A DNA stretch of 64,000 nt from Gordionus sp. m RMFG-2023 (GCF_954871325.1 NC_088776.1:49308569-49372568); one strand, 5' to 3'. Positions 37,731-51,365 are shown, numbered from the stretch's first letter. The notes: generated by a model not told the origin, from the sequence alone. Translations and numbers: made by a program.

Positions 37731-39579
37731 CAGAGTTGTTAAAAGATCGAATCAAAAGATCGACGATCCTGGATTCGATCGCAAATTTGTCAATTTTACG
37801 AGATTTATGATTCTGACTTAAATTGAGGATCGAGATCGAGATCATTTTGTTTAAAATTCGATCCCGATCTTTTTAAAAATTAATTTTTTACTTAAAAAGC
37901 AATAAATAAAATAAAAATTTTGAAAATTAAATTAAAATATTATTTTAAAAAAAATATCTATCTTCATATTTTATCAACTTCCATTCCACCATTTATTTTA
38001 TAGATATATTTATTCATTTCCTAAATTTTACGAGATTTAGAGCTCTTACAAATTATTTAATATAAATTTATAATAATATATTAATATTTATTTTAATAGG
38101 TAAATGTAAATGTCCATTATAGATTTAGAAGATTCGATTGCTTCTACTATTGATGTAACAGCAGATATAAGTGAGAATGAGAATCTTTTACCATTTTTGA
38201 AATTACGTAAGTATTTTACTTTATGTGAAATGGATGAAAGCAACTCTTATAATATGATCAGCACCAAATGCCGTCTCTGTAAGAAGATAATATCATCTTC
38301 CAAAATATCATCCTCGAACTTAAAGAGACATTTACAAATAATTCTTTTAAATTTTTTTTATTTGATAATCTTAATGTCAACATGTTTAAATTTAATTTAT
38401 TACATTCCTGAGTTGAGCAGGTCCTACAGAAATAGAATCTAGATACAGATTCTTTATAAAAAAATATTTTTTTATGCAATTATTTTATATTATCAGATAT
38501 CTGCAAAATATATTAAAAAATTGCAAAGATCTGGCAAATTTAGTAAAATATTTTTAACAGGCCAGTTCTACTAAACCTCTGATATCTAGTTAAATATTAA
38601 TGGGCCTTTGAAGACATTAAAAATTTATTAGATTATTTGAATTTTAAGCTAATATTTTGATTAATATTCGTAAATAAATTACAATGTTAATTTCTTTGTA
38701 TATTAAGTATTAAGTTTACATTTAATCAATATTTATGATATGACCCAAATATAAATAAATACCATACAGATGATGTGCCAGACTTGACTGTAAAATTTAA
38801 AAGGGTTAAGTTTTGCAGATACTTGATTTGATTTATATGAATAAAATGAATACTTATTTAATAATAAATTAATTATCATTTCATAATATAGATTTCCTTC
38901 ACTGTATGAAGACAGTAACATTTTGGCAGCCATGATTCACCCTAAATTTAAACTTAATTGGCCTTATATTAATCTGCCACAAAATATGATGGTAAAAGAA
39001 AGATTAGTTGCCCATTTGGAAAATATGCAGGAACAACCATATGCGGATACCTCAAATGAATGTATAGATGACATTGATGCTTTTTTGGGGAAAAATACTG
39101 TACAAAATGCTTGTTCCGTTAAAAAATTTTTTTTATTCAAATGATGATTCCATGAATATTTTTAATACTTATATTAATTTTAAAAAAATATTTATTGAAT
39201 ATAATACACCTTTGCCATCAAGCGCTCCTGTGGAGCGCTTGTTTAGTAAAGCTAAACATGTTCTAAGTGAAAGACGCGGATGTTTAAATGATGATAATTT
39301 AGAAAAAATTTTATTATTAAAAGCTAATTTTAATTATAAATAAATATATTATAATTGTTATATTTATTATTCAATTACAATAAATTTATACCATATTTAA
39401 TTTATTTTTATATTAGTTAATTTTGCATCGGTTATATTATATTATTATTCAATTACAATAAATTTATAACATATATTAGTTAATTTTGCATCGGTCAGAA
39501 ATTTCCTTCAGAAATTTAAATAGAAAAAAAGGTCGATTCTGGATTTCGATCGTTTTAAAAAGATCGGTTAACAAGCCTG
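37731..39579 (+). mobile_element. hAT element with perfect target duplication
   Basis: An 1849-bp element with inverted ends (cagagttgttaaaagatcga; right end complement caggcttgttaaccgatc) and a perfect 8-bp duplication ggtttctg at 37723-37730 and 39580-39587. Subterminal GATCGA motifs occur at both ends. It encodes transposase remnants on the plus strand. A shorter relative with similar ends is at 51366-52581. Another hAT starts only about 30 bp to the right. Confidence 0.92.
38110..39343 (+). pseudogene. internally deleted hAT transposase (BED finger and C-terminus)
   Basis: The first block (38110-38350) has an acidic N-terminus and a BED zinc finger: YFTLCEMDESN, then TKCRLCKKIISSSK and SNLKRHL. 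Most of the RNase-H core is missing between about 38440 and 38900. The rest resumes with NILAAMIHPKFKLNW (about 38920-38965) and, in another frame from about 39130, ends with the dimerisation segment PSSAPVERLFSKAKHVLSER and a stop after KANFNYK at 39343. The deletion and frame break rule out activity. Confidence 0.8.
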
Positions 39580-39618
39580 GGTTTCTGACAAAACATCGAC
39601 TTATGATGGTATTCCATC

Positions 39619-42117
39619 TAGGGGTGGGATCAATACCAATATATTATTGGTTTACAATACTAATACTAATATATATTGGTTTGATATATTGCTTAAATAC
39701 AATATTAACCAATACTAATATTAAAAATAGATAAATACATATAATTATTTGGTTTATCGTGGATTTTTTTACTTTCTTTAAATTGCATAAACTTATAACA
39801 TCCGATATTTTTTAGCGCAAATACTAACTTTTCTGTACTGTGATATCAATATTGGTGTTATTTATAATTGTAGTTTATTTTTACTATGGAATCTAATTTA
39901 AGACGAAATACAACAAAAATCTGGGAATTTTATACAAGCTGTGAGAAAACAAATAGAAAGCTATTTGTAATAATGCAAAAATATCTCTTCCCAAATTTGG
40001 AACTCCAGGGTTATATGAACACATCTTAAATCCATCCACCCAACATTATATAGGAAATGTGAACAAACAAATAATACAATAAAATCATTTTTAGTTAATA
40101 ATATAAATAATAAAATTAATTTAAATCATTTAATTATAGATTTTTTTATTCAAAATAACTTAGCCTTTTCAAAGGTTAAGGATATCACTTTTAAAAATTT
40201 AATAGCATATTGTAACCCTTTACTAACATTAGTTTCTAGAAAAACACTAAAAATAGAAATTATGAATATTATCATGGCTCTTTTAACAATCTAAAATCTG
40301 TACTTTCTAACATTACATCTTTTCCTTAACAATGGACATATGGTCCTCTCCAAATAAAACCCTTTAGGGCATAACTATCCATTACATTGATAATGATTTT
40401 AAATTAAATAATCATTTATTATATTTAATTCCTTTTCAATCAGCAAAAATTCTATTAATATTTATAATATTTTTAATTCTGTTAAAAGTAAAATTTGAAA
40501 TTGATTTATTTTGTATGACATTAGACAATGCAAGTAATAATTTCACATTTCTAAAAATTTTAAATCAAAAAAAATAATTTCAATTTAAATAATGTGTGCA
40601 AATGCTCTTGCCATATTATACATCAGGCTGTTATGGCCGCCTTGGAACCATTAAATAAAGCTTTAAAAAAATAAGAAAATTTATTAAAATTTCTATATTT
40701 AAATTTAGTAAACAAAATATTTCTTGAAAAAATCCAACCTTAAAATTTCCTCATCAAATTTTGAATATACCAACACGTTGGAATTCAACATACCAAATGC
40801 TTGAAAGGGCAATATTGCTCAAACCTCATTTGACAACATATACCAATCATTTACAAAATATCAATGAAGAAAAATATATTAGTTCCTTAGCCTGGAATAA
40901 TATAGAATATACGAGAATTTCTGGAACCATTTAGTTTCGCTACGGGGATGGCCACATGTACAAACACTCCATCAGTATCAACTATCATTCCTTTATAATT
41001 TTTGAGAATGTTGAGAGTTACAATAATATTCCTAATACTATTTTAAAGAGGGCTTCTTTAGCTACCTTAGCAAGATAAAACTATAATTTTAATAAACATC
41101 TGCATATATTATATCAACAATGATTGACCTACGGTTTAAAATATCAAGTTACCTATTAAAGGATAATAGTATAAACACTCTCATTGGATACCTAACCGAA
41201 GAATATAATATTTATAAAATAAATAATTCAATTAAGCTGAACATATAAATGAAACAGAAAATAAACCCAAAAAATTGTACCCTTATTATAAAATATATCA
41301 AGTCATACATAGTCATAACAATAATAGCTTAGAAACAAACAAATATATGAATGAAGTCACATTTTCTAATAATAAAAATCCAATAAACTGGTAGAAATTA
41401 AATCAAAATTGATATCCAATATTATCGAAAATTGCCAGAGATTATCTTGCAATTTCAGCTAGCTCTGAAAGGGCGTTTTCAGAAGGATGGTATGTTATAA
41501 CGGACCAACGTTGTTCATTAGATTAACATACTATCCAAGTTTGCCTAAAAAGTTGGATGCGTCTGCAGGATCCTTCTAAAAGACATAAAATTATTTTCCC
41601 TTATATTAAATTTATATCAATCTTTTGCACTGTATTTTATATAAATAGAGTTATTTTATATTTTGGTGTACTCATTTTGCTAAAAATTTTTTGCTATATT
41701 TTTGCTGCAAAATAAAAGGTTTCAAAATCAATATGTTTATTATTTGATTAGTTGTAGGTTTGTTGATACAAAAAATTTATGATTAAATCAAAATTTTTTA
41801 TATTCACATCACCGAATAAATTCCTAGTAAAAATTTGGATTCAATAAATTTTTAAGAGTTGGTTCTCAGCCCTGTTTTTATGGTAATGCTTCATAATTTT
41901 TTTTCCATGTTTATTTAAAACTAGAAATTACGGGTTTTTTTTTAAAATCACTATCTCTATTCTTTTAATTAGTAATTTGTATTTAAACCAATACCAATAG
42001 CATTACCAACACAAGAAATAGAAAATATTATTTAAACCAATACCATTTTAGACCCAATAGCACTATCAATAGAATATTTCGTTTATCTTAGGTTTTTAAT
42101 ATTGGTTCACAGCCCTA
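39619..42117 (+). mobile_element. hAT with BED transposase, decayed sister of 4160-6911
   Basis: A 2499-bp element with ends taggggtggga and agccctaa. Flanking octamers attccatc / atcccaac agree at 6 of 8. It carries ATTGGTTT/ATTGGTATT subterminal motifs and matches the 4160-6911 copy in reverse orientation along its length, for example cgttggaattcaacatacca near 40771 and the segment for ASSERAFSEG near 41460. Numerous frame breaks; no long reading frame remains. Clearly older than the 4160-6911 copy. Confidence 0.85.
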
Positions 42118-42124
42118 ATCCCAA

Positions 42125-42430
42125 CTTTACAGAGAAACCTTTATAGTGAATGCAATTATAGAGAAAACAATGAGAGAAAAGTTGTTTGTAGAGAATCTCG
42201 TTTGTAGGAGAATTTATTTTATAGAGAAAACAATTATAGAGATCTAATTTACAGAGAATGACTTTACAGTAAATATCGCTAATAGAGTATAGAATTTATT
42301 TTATAAGGAAAACAATTATAGAATGCCTTATAGAGAATCTCGATTATAGAAAAATTATTTATATCGAATTAATTTACAGAGAATTATTTTATAGAGAATA
42401 ATTTAATGTTGAAGGATATTTTAAAGAATG
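42125..42430. repeat. degenerate tandem repeat of TTATAGAGAA units
   Basis: About fifteen imperfect units of 15-22 bp on the pattern tttatagagaat, starting immediately after the right flank of the hAT at 39619-42117. Confidence 0.75.
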
Positions 42431-44014
42431 ATTTTATAGAAAATGAATTGTGATTAAATATTATTTTAGAAATAAATTATCTGTAATAAATTTTAAGTCT
42501 CAAATATGATCATTTACTGTCTAATTCAAATATGAGATTTAAAAACTTCTTATATCCAATTTTTGCCTAGACTAATTTTTTAGATATAAAGAAAATTACT
42601 TGCTCATAAACAATGGCATATCCATTATTTTATTTTAGGACCCGTTTGAAAACCAGATTAAATTAAATATAATTAAATATAACTAAAAATATATTAAATA
42701 ATATATAAAAGCTTAGAAACTAAACTTAATTATGTTTGGTAAAAACATTCCCTTTTATCAGCATATAAATATTTTTATGAATCCTAACCCAGTTCTATCA
42801 GGGTTAAATTGACATCCCTGTCATCCAAATAGGACAATCAAGGAACCTTTCTTTTATAATGGATGGTGGCATGTATTGCTAAATTGTTTCTTTTTTTTCC
42901 CATTCTTGATCATGGATTACCTTAAAATATATGAGTTATCGATCGCGAAAATTTAGTTGATTGGAATGAAGCTAATTTTTCTTAAATAATAGGTAAAACA
43001 ACTAAAACAAGATGATCCTAATGTGGTTGGCTAAGCTTAATATTATTTTTTTTTAAATAGAATGGATAAGAAAATAAAATCATGATGTTATATTTTAAAA
43101 ATAAAATATATTATATGTAATTTTTTCTCAGGAATATATAAATAATTTTATACTTAGGTATTTTTATGAAAGTTTATTGTATTAAATTCAATTTCCTTGA
43201 TTTTTCTTTAAATTTAAATGGATTTGATTGCAAAATAATATTTTTTATTTTAACAAAATAACGTTTATAGATTAAAACTAAGAAAATCATGTCAGAACCT
43301 CGCAAACTCGATTATTTTCAGTGAAGTTTATAATGTAACCACACTAACTATTTTAATAACACGAGGTCGAGACCTTTAATGATGATATAATATTTTTCAC
43401 TATTAATTTTTATTTAAATAAAGGGTTTCATATTTCACTTAAAAGGCTGTCATTTTAAGACATTGTTTAGCGCATTTAGTATAATATAATAACTAACCCA
43501 TTATAACTATAATTGAATATGACATATTAGTTTGAAAATTGAGAATTTGCTATCTTTTATTTTGTTATAAATAAGATGATATAAATCTATATAATTGAGT
43601 TATCATTTTAAAATGTGGTAATATAAATCAAATCGATAGAACATTTTTAAAATTTTATTTTTTTGCAAATTGAAGGGAATGCCATGACGGGTTTATATTA
43701 AATCCACCATTTTAATGTAAATATAAAAAATAAATAAAGGATATAAAACAGCCAAACTTCCTTATTTAATAATTTGTCATTTAATATAGTAAATTAGGTT
43801 GTTATCCTTTTTAAGTTTTTTTAAAAATATTTTACAATTTTTTTATGCAATTATATAAATTTATAATTAAAAATACTTAACAACCAATTTATTAATCTAA
43901 ATTAATTTAGTATCACTAATATGATTATAAAATAATATTATATGCCGAATATTCTCTAATTTGTCATATTCTTATAGGCTAAAGTTTATAAAGTTTAAAA
44001 AAAAATTTGAGGTA
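42431..44014. other. intergenic AT-rich DNA
   Basis: No gene, RNA or transposon end recognised in 1.6 kb. Confidence 0.5.
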
Positions 44015-44214
44015 GGTGGTTTTATTGAGTAGCCATTAAAATAGTCGGTTGGAACCGATTTAAAAAAAAGGCGAACTCAATATTTATCCAGAAAAATATT
44101 ACGTAAGATTTTGGTCATAGATGAACATAAATCTCGAGGCTTAGTCAATATTTTTCTGGCTATTAGTTAGACGTTTTTAAAAATCGGCTCAAATTGAGCT
44201 GTTTAATAACACCA
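44015..44214. mobile_element. possible small MITE upstream of mab-21
   Basis: About 200 bp with imperfect inverted ends: ggtggttttattgagtagcc on the left and gagctgtttaataacaccac on the right. Internal palindromes such as atcggctcaaattgagct resemble the element at 35168-35232. No target duplication is clear. Confidence 0.4.
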
Positions 44215-45019
44215 CATTTAACTATAAATTAAAAAAAAAATTATTTTAACTTTAAGTTTTTTTAAGAGAAAAAGAGTGGGGAAAATATTTATAATTAAAA
44301 ATTTTACCGAATAAAATTTTTTAAATCAGGGTCCGAGCCGAGCCTACTGAGGGCTTCAGTCGAATTCAAAAGTTTAAAAAAGAAACAATTTTCAAGACTC
44401 GCCAATGATTTCTACTAACTGTCTTAGTTATAATTTAGACTAGACGTCATTTGAGTTGAAATAAATGCTAAAATTATTTTTAAAAATTTGTGCCATTTAT
44501 GGTTTTCAAAATATAATAATTTTGTTATTTCTTTATTCAATGTATTCTACCAAATTCCCCAGTCTAAAGTCTATGTATATCGACAATTGCTTTCTGCAAA
44601 GTTTAAAAAAAAGAAATATAAGTAACATTATTTAGTTTGTAATTTTCCGGTTACTCTATTTCATAAAAATGATATGAAATTAAAATTAAAAAATTAGTCG
44701 AATATTAAATATGTATTTTTCTAAAACAATTTTTAATTAGATTTCGCGAGCAGCAAAATTTATGGATATATAAAACGAGTATAAAGTGTTTCATAATTCC
44801 TATAAGTTTGTCAAGCACCCTATTACTATTATATAAATTTTAACTTCCGTGATGTAATTTGTATGTTAATTTTACACAAAGCTTTCATATTTTGTAACAA
44901 AAAAATAATAGAGAAATTAATTATGATTGACGTCTTCATTTATTTCATTTTATTTTATTTATTTTTATTTCTTTATATTGATTTTGATATGTTAAATATT
45001 AGTATTATGTTTTCTTAAA
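44215..45019. other. 5' flank of mab-21
   Basis: AT-rich DNA in which I recognise no core promoter element or transposon end. It presumably holds the promoter and 5' UTR of the gene starting at 45020. Confidence 0.4.
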
Positions 45020-48000
45020 ATGGAAGGATATAGCCTAAGCTCCATCGAGAATTACTATAAGGTGTCTACAGAAAATAATAATGAAATTTATTCTTTTAAT
45101 CAACTCTCTTCGCCTAAAGCCGAAAGATCCGCATTTCTGAACTTGGTCGAAAATTATCATAAAGTTGCACAACAATCATTATCTACTGACCCACCATCAT
45201 TCACTGGTATAAATTTGATCCGAAATTATTTTTTTTTAATACCGACTTGTTTTTTTATTTTTATATTAATATTTTTTTTATAAAAAAAGGTAACGTTGAT
45301 TGTATCTCGAAGCAAATACTTAAATTTTGCTCTAGCAGAGTGGCCGACCGGAAAAGGGCGATAGAGAAAGCCATATCTGAGATTAACCCCGTCATTCAAG
45401 ATATCCTAAAAGAAATAGAGATCCAAGAACCCAGGTTCATATCCTCGCTTAACGCCAATTCTCAAACCGGAAGGTTTGATGGTCTAACAGTAGTGGGTGG
45501 TGTGTTACTTAATCAAAATTATTCACACGACATTAATAATAATTTAAATTTCCAAGGATCTAATCATCATAATAATTTAAAAGACCAGACTTTAGCTACT
45601 GCAACAAGCGATCTAATTGACAGTTACGAAGGTTCAGGCGGCCTTAGATTTGAGGTGAACCTTTTTCTCAATCAAATGGGGGTATTTAATTTCGTTGACG
45701 ATGGCAGCAGTCCAGGATGTTCAGTTTTGAAGCTTTCTGATGGGCGAAAACGTTCGATGTCTCTCTGGGTCGAATTTATAACAGCCTCTGGTTATTTATC
45801 AGCCCGCAAAATAAGGGCCCGATTTCATTCTCTTTTAGTTGAAGCTTGCGATAAGGTAGAGAGTAAATACAAGAACAAATCCTACCATGATTTTAGCAAG
45901 GCCTACGATGGTATGATGGATGAGGGTCAGTTATACTATAATAGCACCTCCAAAGAGAGTCTCAAGTTCTATCAAAGATATATCTCTGATGATAATGGAA
46001 CTTGGAAGTCAAAGGATAACATCTACGAAGGGTACCGAGGAAATTGGGAAGGTTATCACGATAATAATTATGGTTTTGAATCTTCTAAAAATTATTATCG
46101 GGCTAGCAATCATTTTAAGACGTCAGGTGACTCTAAAATGATAAAGATTTTGACAAAATTTGAAGACGATGGCATTAATTTCGTTCAGGAAAAAAATCGT
46201 GCCTCTGATACCTATACCGGTTATCCTCTGAATGCTAACAATAAAGCAAAAACACCCAAAGGTTTAGAAGACATACTTGGCAAAAACAAACAGGAGAACA
46301 ATAATAGGGCTAATGCCGATGTCACGATATCTCTATGGAACAAATATTTAATCACGATCGTGCCGGCTTTCAAATGCCAAGGTATGTGGCCTCGTAGCGC
46401 CAATTCATGGCCTGCCACCTCTTCATGCGGAACTAAAAATTGCAACAACTTTTCACATCAAATCCCTCCAAATAGAAATACTAATAATTTTTCACACAAT
46501 TATAATAAAAATCCGGCCATGGTTTCAAATTTTCGCATGGACGAACAATTGATATGCAAAGAAATTAACAACAGCCGTTGTGTAAATTGTCCATCCCAGA
46601 CCTGGCCCCATCATAATTTGATAACTCGCGCTAAATCTCAAGGGTTTACACTCGTGTCAAGGGAGCCTTATTTTCCATCACACTTTCAAGTTTCACATAC
46701 TGAGGATATCGACGAAACTCTTAATGACGACGACATTGATCAAAATATTCAATTTAGTAAAATCCTAAAAAATTCAGACAATTTAAACAATAATGACACA
46801 TCTGTTTACCTTTCAAAGACTAAACCAGGCACTGGTAAAGTAGCACCATCACCCACTAATCAAGCTAGCGCTTTCAACAATCCTTCGGCCATAGAAGGCG
46901 ACACTTGGCTCATGGTTTTCACTGAGGCAGAGGACGTTTTATTGAACGGGGGCTGCAGAAGGATTTGTTATCGAATTTTGAAAACCTTGAGGGATAGGCA
47001 CTTGGATAAGATTCCTGGCAGACCCATCACGGCCTATTTATTGAAAACGCTATTGTTATTCGAATGCGAAAAACATCCTTACGAAGAGGCCTGGACATGG
47101 AATGAGGGCCTTTATTTGTCGAATCCAGCTAGCGATGAAATCAAAGCCCCAAATAGTTTAGATTCGAAGGATTATCAGTATTATAATGTAACACCGATAC
47201 ACTGTTGCAGTGATGATAAAAACCGCGCCTTACAATATTCAATTAAATCCAGGCATCCCATAATTATTGATAGGTTTGTAATTCTACATATCATAATAAA
47301 TAATAATTTTGTGATAGAATAATAGAAAGACATGCGCTTTTATAGGTAGGTTTATTTTTTAAAAAATGTCGATATCTTAAAATTTCCCCTATTTAGCTAT
47401 TTTTTCCCCTCTTTGGAAATTTCTATAAAAAAAACTATTGGGCAAATTTGAATATTATTATAATTAATATTAAAGTCTATAAATTAGAGATCTTCAAAAG
47501 TAGGCCCGGCCCAAAGCCCGTAGTTGGGCTGTGAAAATTTTTTAAAATATATTTAAATTTATCAATTTTATATTGAATCTTTTTAAAATATTTGATTTTA
47601 TTTATAGAACGACGCAATATAACATATGCCATTTATTTTGAGAAATTATAAATTTCTATAATTAAATAAGTTCGGGCCGGGCTGGTAAATTTTCTTAAAA
47701 AAAATTTAGAGTGGGGCCGGGCCGGCAAAATTTTTAAAAATATTCGGGCCGGGAAAAATTACGCCCGATGCAGATCACTACTATAAATTAAAAGTTTTGG
47801 AACGAACCAAACACATTGTGTTTTATATATTTAAAAAAAAATGTTGATATTCTAATTCCCCTCTTTGAAAATTTCTTTAAAAAATTTTTTTGTGCATACA
47901 ATAATTAATATTAAAGTTTATAAATTACAAGTTTTGGAACGAACCAAACACATTGTGTTTTATATATTTTCAAAAAAAATTTAGATAATGATTATTTAGA

Positions 48001-49120
48001 GAAAGATTATATAATTATCGTGTGACTAACTGCGTGATTACAGAAAATCGTAAATTTTATATAAGGAAGACACGGATAGATTGGGAACTCAGACCAAATT
48101 ATGTCATACATCATTATCTAGAAAAGATTTGAAAAAATGCATTTAAATATTTACAAGAAAAAAAAAATTATAAGCCTTGCCTGGATTTTTGGAAGTCATA
48201 TCATTTTTTGGTCCGCCAGTCTGTATGTCTTCAAATATATTTCTCCTATTTTCTTAAATCTGACTACTTTTCAGGATTAAAAAGAAATGTATTTGAATTG
48301 CATTTATAAAATTAGAGAGCATGCTCGCGAGGTCCAAGGTAAATTAAGCCACCCCCCCCCCCTCTCTCCACATTTTTTTTAATTTCAAATTTATGCGTCC
48401 CTTAGAGAGAGGGATAGAAATCTCCTTATTTCCGATATATTTTATGATAGTAGTAAATAGCAAATATATTTAAGATATATTGGGTAAAAATATAATAATT
48501 TAAAAGTAACGTTTTTAAAAAATTTTTTAAAAATAAGTTACATTTCTAAAAAAATATCCATTAACTATTTTAACTATAGCATTCAGATTTTTTATTATTT
48601 CTTCATATTTATTTAAAATGATAAAATTTATAGATTTGAACGAAAAGCGGCCTAAGTTCCCCGGTCCTCCCTACAAGTCACTTTACCCAGGGGGAGAGGG
48701 GTTTAAATGATCGTTATTAAAATTTAAGAAGGGGTTGTAACGACACTATTTTCACCTGAATAAAATATTAAAGGGGTAGCGCTTTGATTCTCTTTATTTT
48801 GCTAATTTTTCCATTTGGAAGGAGGGAGGGATGATAATACAGTCATTTGGGGTTGCAGAATTGTCGGTTACCAACGCGAATCTTATTTGTTACCCAATTT
48901 CCATTTAAAATAATATTATAACAAAAATATTAGATTAACAGGTATACTATTGCAATTAATATCCTGCTTACAATGCAAAAAATGTCCTCATTATTTTCTC
49001 CCTGCCGTTGACCTGTTAAAAGATCATCATCCATTCAACCTAAATTATGCAGCCAGAGAAACTTGGAAATTGGTAAGAGCTATCATCCTAAACCCCTCAA
49101 AATGTTGGGAGGAACTATGA
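45020..49120 (+). CDS. mab-21: mab-21 family protein (MAB21L-like), three exons
   Basis: Exons 45020-45206, 45290-47273 and 48934-49120 join exactly in phase (introns of 83 and 1660 bp; donors ctg|gtataa and atag|gtttgt, acceptors aaag|gtaacg and ttag|attaac), giving 785 aa. The Mab-21 domain (nucleotidyltransferase fold, cGAS relatives) starts at about residue 75: ILKEIEIQEPRFISSL, FEVNLFLNQMGVFNFVDDG (183-201), LSDGRKRSMSLWVEFITASG, ITIVPAFKCQGMWPRSA, GGCRRICYRILKTLRDRHL, and in exon 3 LTGILLQLISCLQCKKCPHY and AARETWKLVRAIILNP. MAB21L proteins are usually about 360 aa; here five spacers rich in Asn, Ser, Tyr and His roughly double the length (about 118-180, 254-405, 438-500, 525-595, 660-720), yet the blocks around them stay near-identical to the family. 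The E-x-D metal motif of active cGAS is absent (RFEVNL), as in MAB21L1. Known role of the family: developmental patterning. The 74-residue N-terminal part is an extension. Confidence 0.93.
47365..47960. repeat. tandem duplication in mab-21 intron 2, split by a MITE
   Basis: Copy 1 (about 47365-47484 continuing at 47789-47838) and copy 2 (about 47840-47965) share aaaatgt(c/t)gatat, cccctctttg(g/a)aaatttct, taattaatattaaagt(c/t)tataaat and gttttggaacgaaccaaaca. Copy 1 is interrupted by the MITE at 47485-47780; copy 2 is not. Confidence 0.85.
47485..47780. mobile_element. hAT-type MITE with GC-rich modules, copy 4
   Basis: 296 bp with ends tagagatcttca and tgcagatcacta and a perfect 8-bp duplication ctataaat (47477-47484, 47781-47788). 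The interior has GGCCCGGCCC and GGGCCGGG blocks separated by T/A runs. It lies in mab-21 intron 2. Confidence 0.92.
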
Positions 49121-51357
49121 ATATATATATATTTAATTCTCTCTCAACGTTTTTTTTATTGATTATAAAATGGAAAATTACTAAAATTTAATTTTTCACT
49201 TATTTTGGCAATTTTACATCTATACGTATAGGAGACCAATGAATGCAAAAATGTTAATTATCATCATGTCAATAAAAAAATCATAAATATAGGCATATTT
49301 TATACATTATAATTAATTCTCTAAAATTTCATTAAAATAAAAATATAGTTCGCCTAATTTATAAAATTAATTTTCCTGAATTTGGGGAGAGGGAATGAAA
49401 TTAATATTTAAAAAAAAATAACATACAATTTTAATGCATGATAATAACGACTAAAAGAGTAGCTTTTATCATAAATTTATTTGCAAATTAAATTAATTGA
49501 TGGCAACTGTATTTGATTGGAAAAATATATATAGATCAATAAATTTTTAATCGTAAAATCACTTTAAAATAAAATAAGAATTAAATGTATAATAATTGAA
49601 ATGAAAAGTTATAACTTCTTCCTGAAAAGATAAAAAAATAGTTATGGTGAATGCCATCATTAATTTTTATATAACAAAATATATCAGTTCATTCACAATT
49701 AACGCGTAACATAATGTGCGCTAAATTCATTATTCGCCGACTATATTATTTTTTTAACTTCAAAACAAGGAAATTTATTTATTTTACATTATTTAATTAA
49801 ATTTTATATACAAGGGCTAGTTGTTAAGGTTGATTTATCAGTATTGTATTTAGATATCTTAAGGAATGGAACACTCCAGTCCAGACCCGTTTCAAACGGA
49901 ACTTGGGGATTAATTTTAGGAACGTTCATAAACAAAAATTACTATTACTGGGGCTCCTTATTTATACCAAATTATATTATTTCATTGAATGGAATAATAC
50001 TTCGTAAATGCCGGGTCTTCATAAATATAATAAATATAATATATGTTATATTATAGACATTAATTAAAATGGTATAATTAGACGGATCAGTTATCCATCT
50101 TATCTATTTCAAGTTTCTTTTATCTTTAGTCTGCAAAAACACTAAAAGGGTTAAAAGAAATCAATATATAAAAGAATTTATATATCGGGAAAAAATTTGA
50201 AACCTTCGCAGGCGCGCTATTACTCATATGTTAATTTTTTTATCCTTTTAAAACTTGTATTTCTAAAGAAGAATGTCTATTTAAAAAATGTCTTTTTAAA
50301 GTAGTTTTTTTAGCTTATAAATTATATTATAATTTGTATCTATTTTAAATAAATAATGTGACATTTAAAGCAAAAATATAGATTTATTATTGAAATTAAA
50401 CAGAACCGGTCATTTAATTAATTCAAGTTTTAGTTTTAACATTTATACTTATTTTTAATAGTAAAAAAATACAAAGGTAAAAAAAAAATATGAAAAATGT
50501 AAAAAAAAATTTTAAACTCCAAATGCGAAAACTCAAAATTTATAGCCATCCGTCCCTATTTTTTTTCCTAGAAAACACTCAACTAGATTGACACTAAACT
50601 AAACTAAATTAATATTTATTATGCGATTTATATTATAAATAAGTCCCTCTCTCATGGGCAAGGTGGTGGGGGGGGGTTAAATCTATTATAATCTTAAGCC
50701 TCATTATTTATATAAAAAATGCAATTCGCTAAACGATATTACAGAAAACTGTATCATTTCTTTAGTACAGCATTGCGATTCCTATTTCTCGCTATAATGC
50801 CGCTTAAATTGCAAACGAGTCCTTACCTTTTATTTGTATTGGGGTAATATTGTGAGAATTTTTAGCCCTTCCCTCACCACCCCCATTTCCCCTGTCAAAA
50901 ATAACGTTCCTCAAAAATTATTCTTTTTTATTTTATCTTACCGTTTATACCTTTTAATTTACAGCTTTTAAATCTATTAATTTTTTACTAAAAATGGAAG
51001 ATCTTAGAAGTTGAAATTTTAGCCTCGGCTTGGATTCGAACTTTATTTTAACTTCAAATCCGGCCCGGGATTTTTCAAAATTTTTTTTTCGTCCAGTATT
51101 TTTATTTTTACAAATTGCAAAGGGAAATTGACTTATGAACAGTAAATGAATAATAAACATTATATTATTTTCAGAAATTAAAAGATACTTTTTAAAATCT
51201 TTATACTGCCACATCGCCTAAATATATTATGGGATATATTTTTATTATAATTATGTAAGGTTTTGCATAATACCCCAAGTTAGGATTCTTTTATTAATAT
51301 TCAAAAATTGAAGAAGCGAGCTAGAAAAATTGAGTTGATATTTATTATATACAAAAT
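49121..51357. other. 3' flank of mab-21 and intergenic DNA
   Basis: A possible polyadenylation signal (caataaaa) lies near 49271. The plus-strand open frame around 49820-50056 contains RNGTLQSRPVSNGTWGLILG, whose composition looks protein-like and which follows an acceptor-like gggctag; I cannot assign it to a family and call it only as a possible exon relic. A GC-richer patch at 51020-51075 (cggcccggg) may be a MITE scrap. Confidence 0.4.
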
Positions 51358-51365
51358 ATATAATT

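Noticed and set aside
49844-50056. Possible receptor-like exon (NGTWGLILG)
   Set aside because: Weak resemblance to a ligand-binding segment of ionotropic receptors only; no neighbouring exons, so no function assigned.
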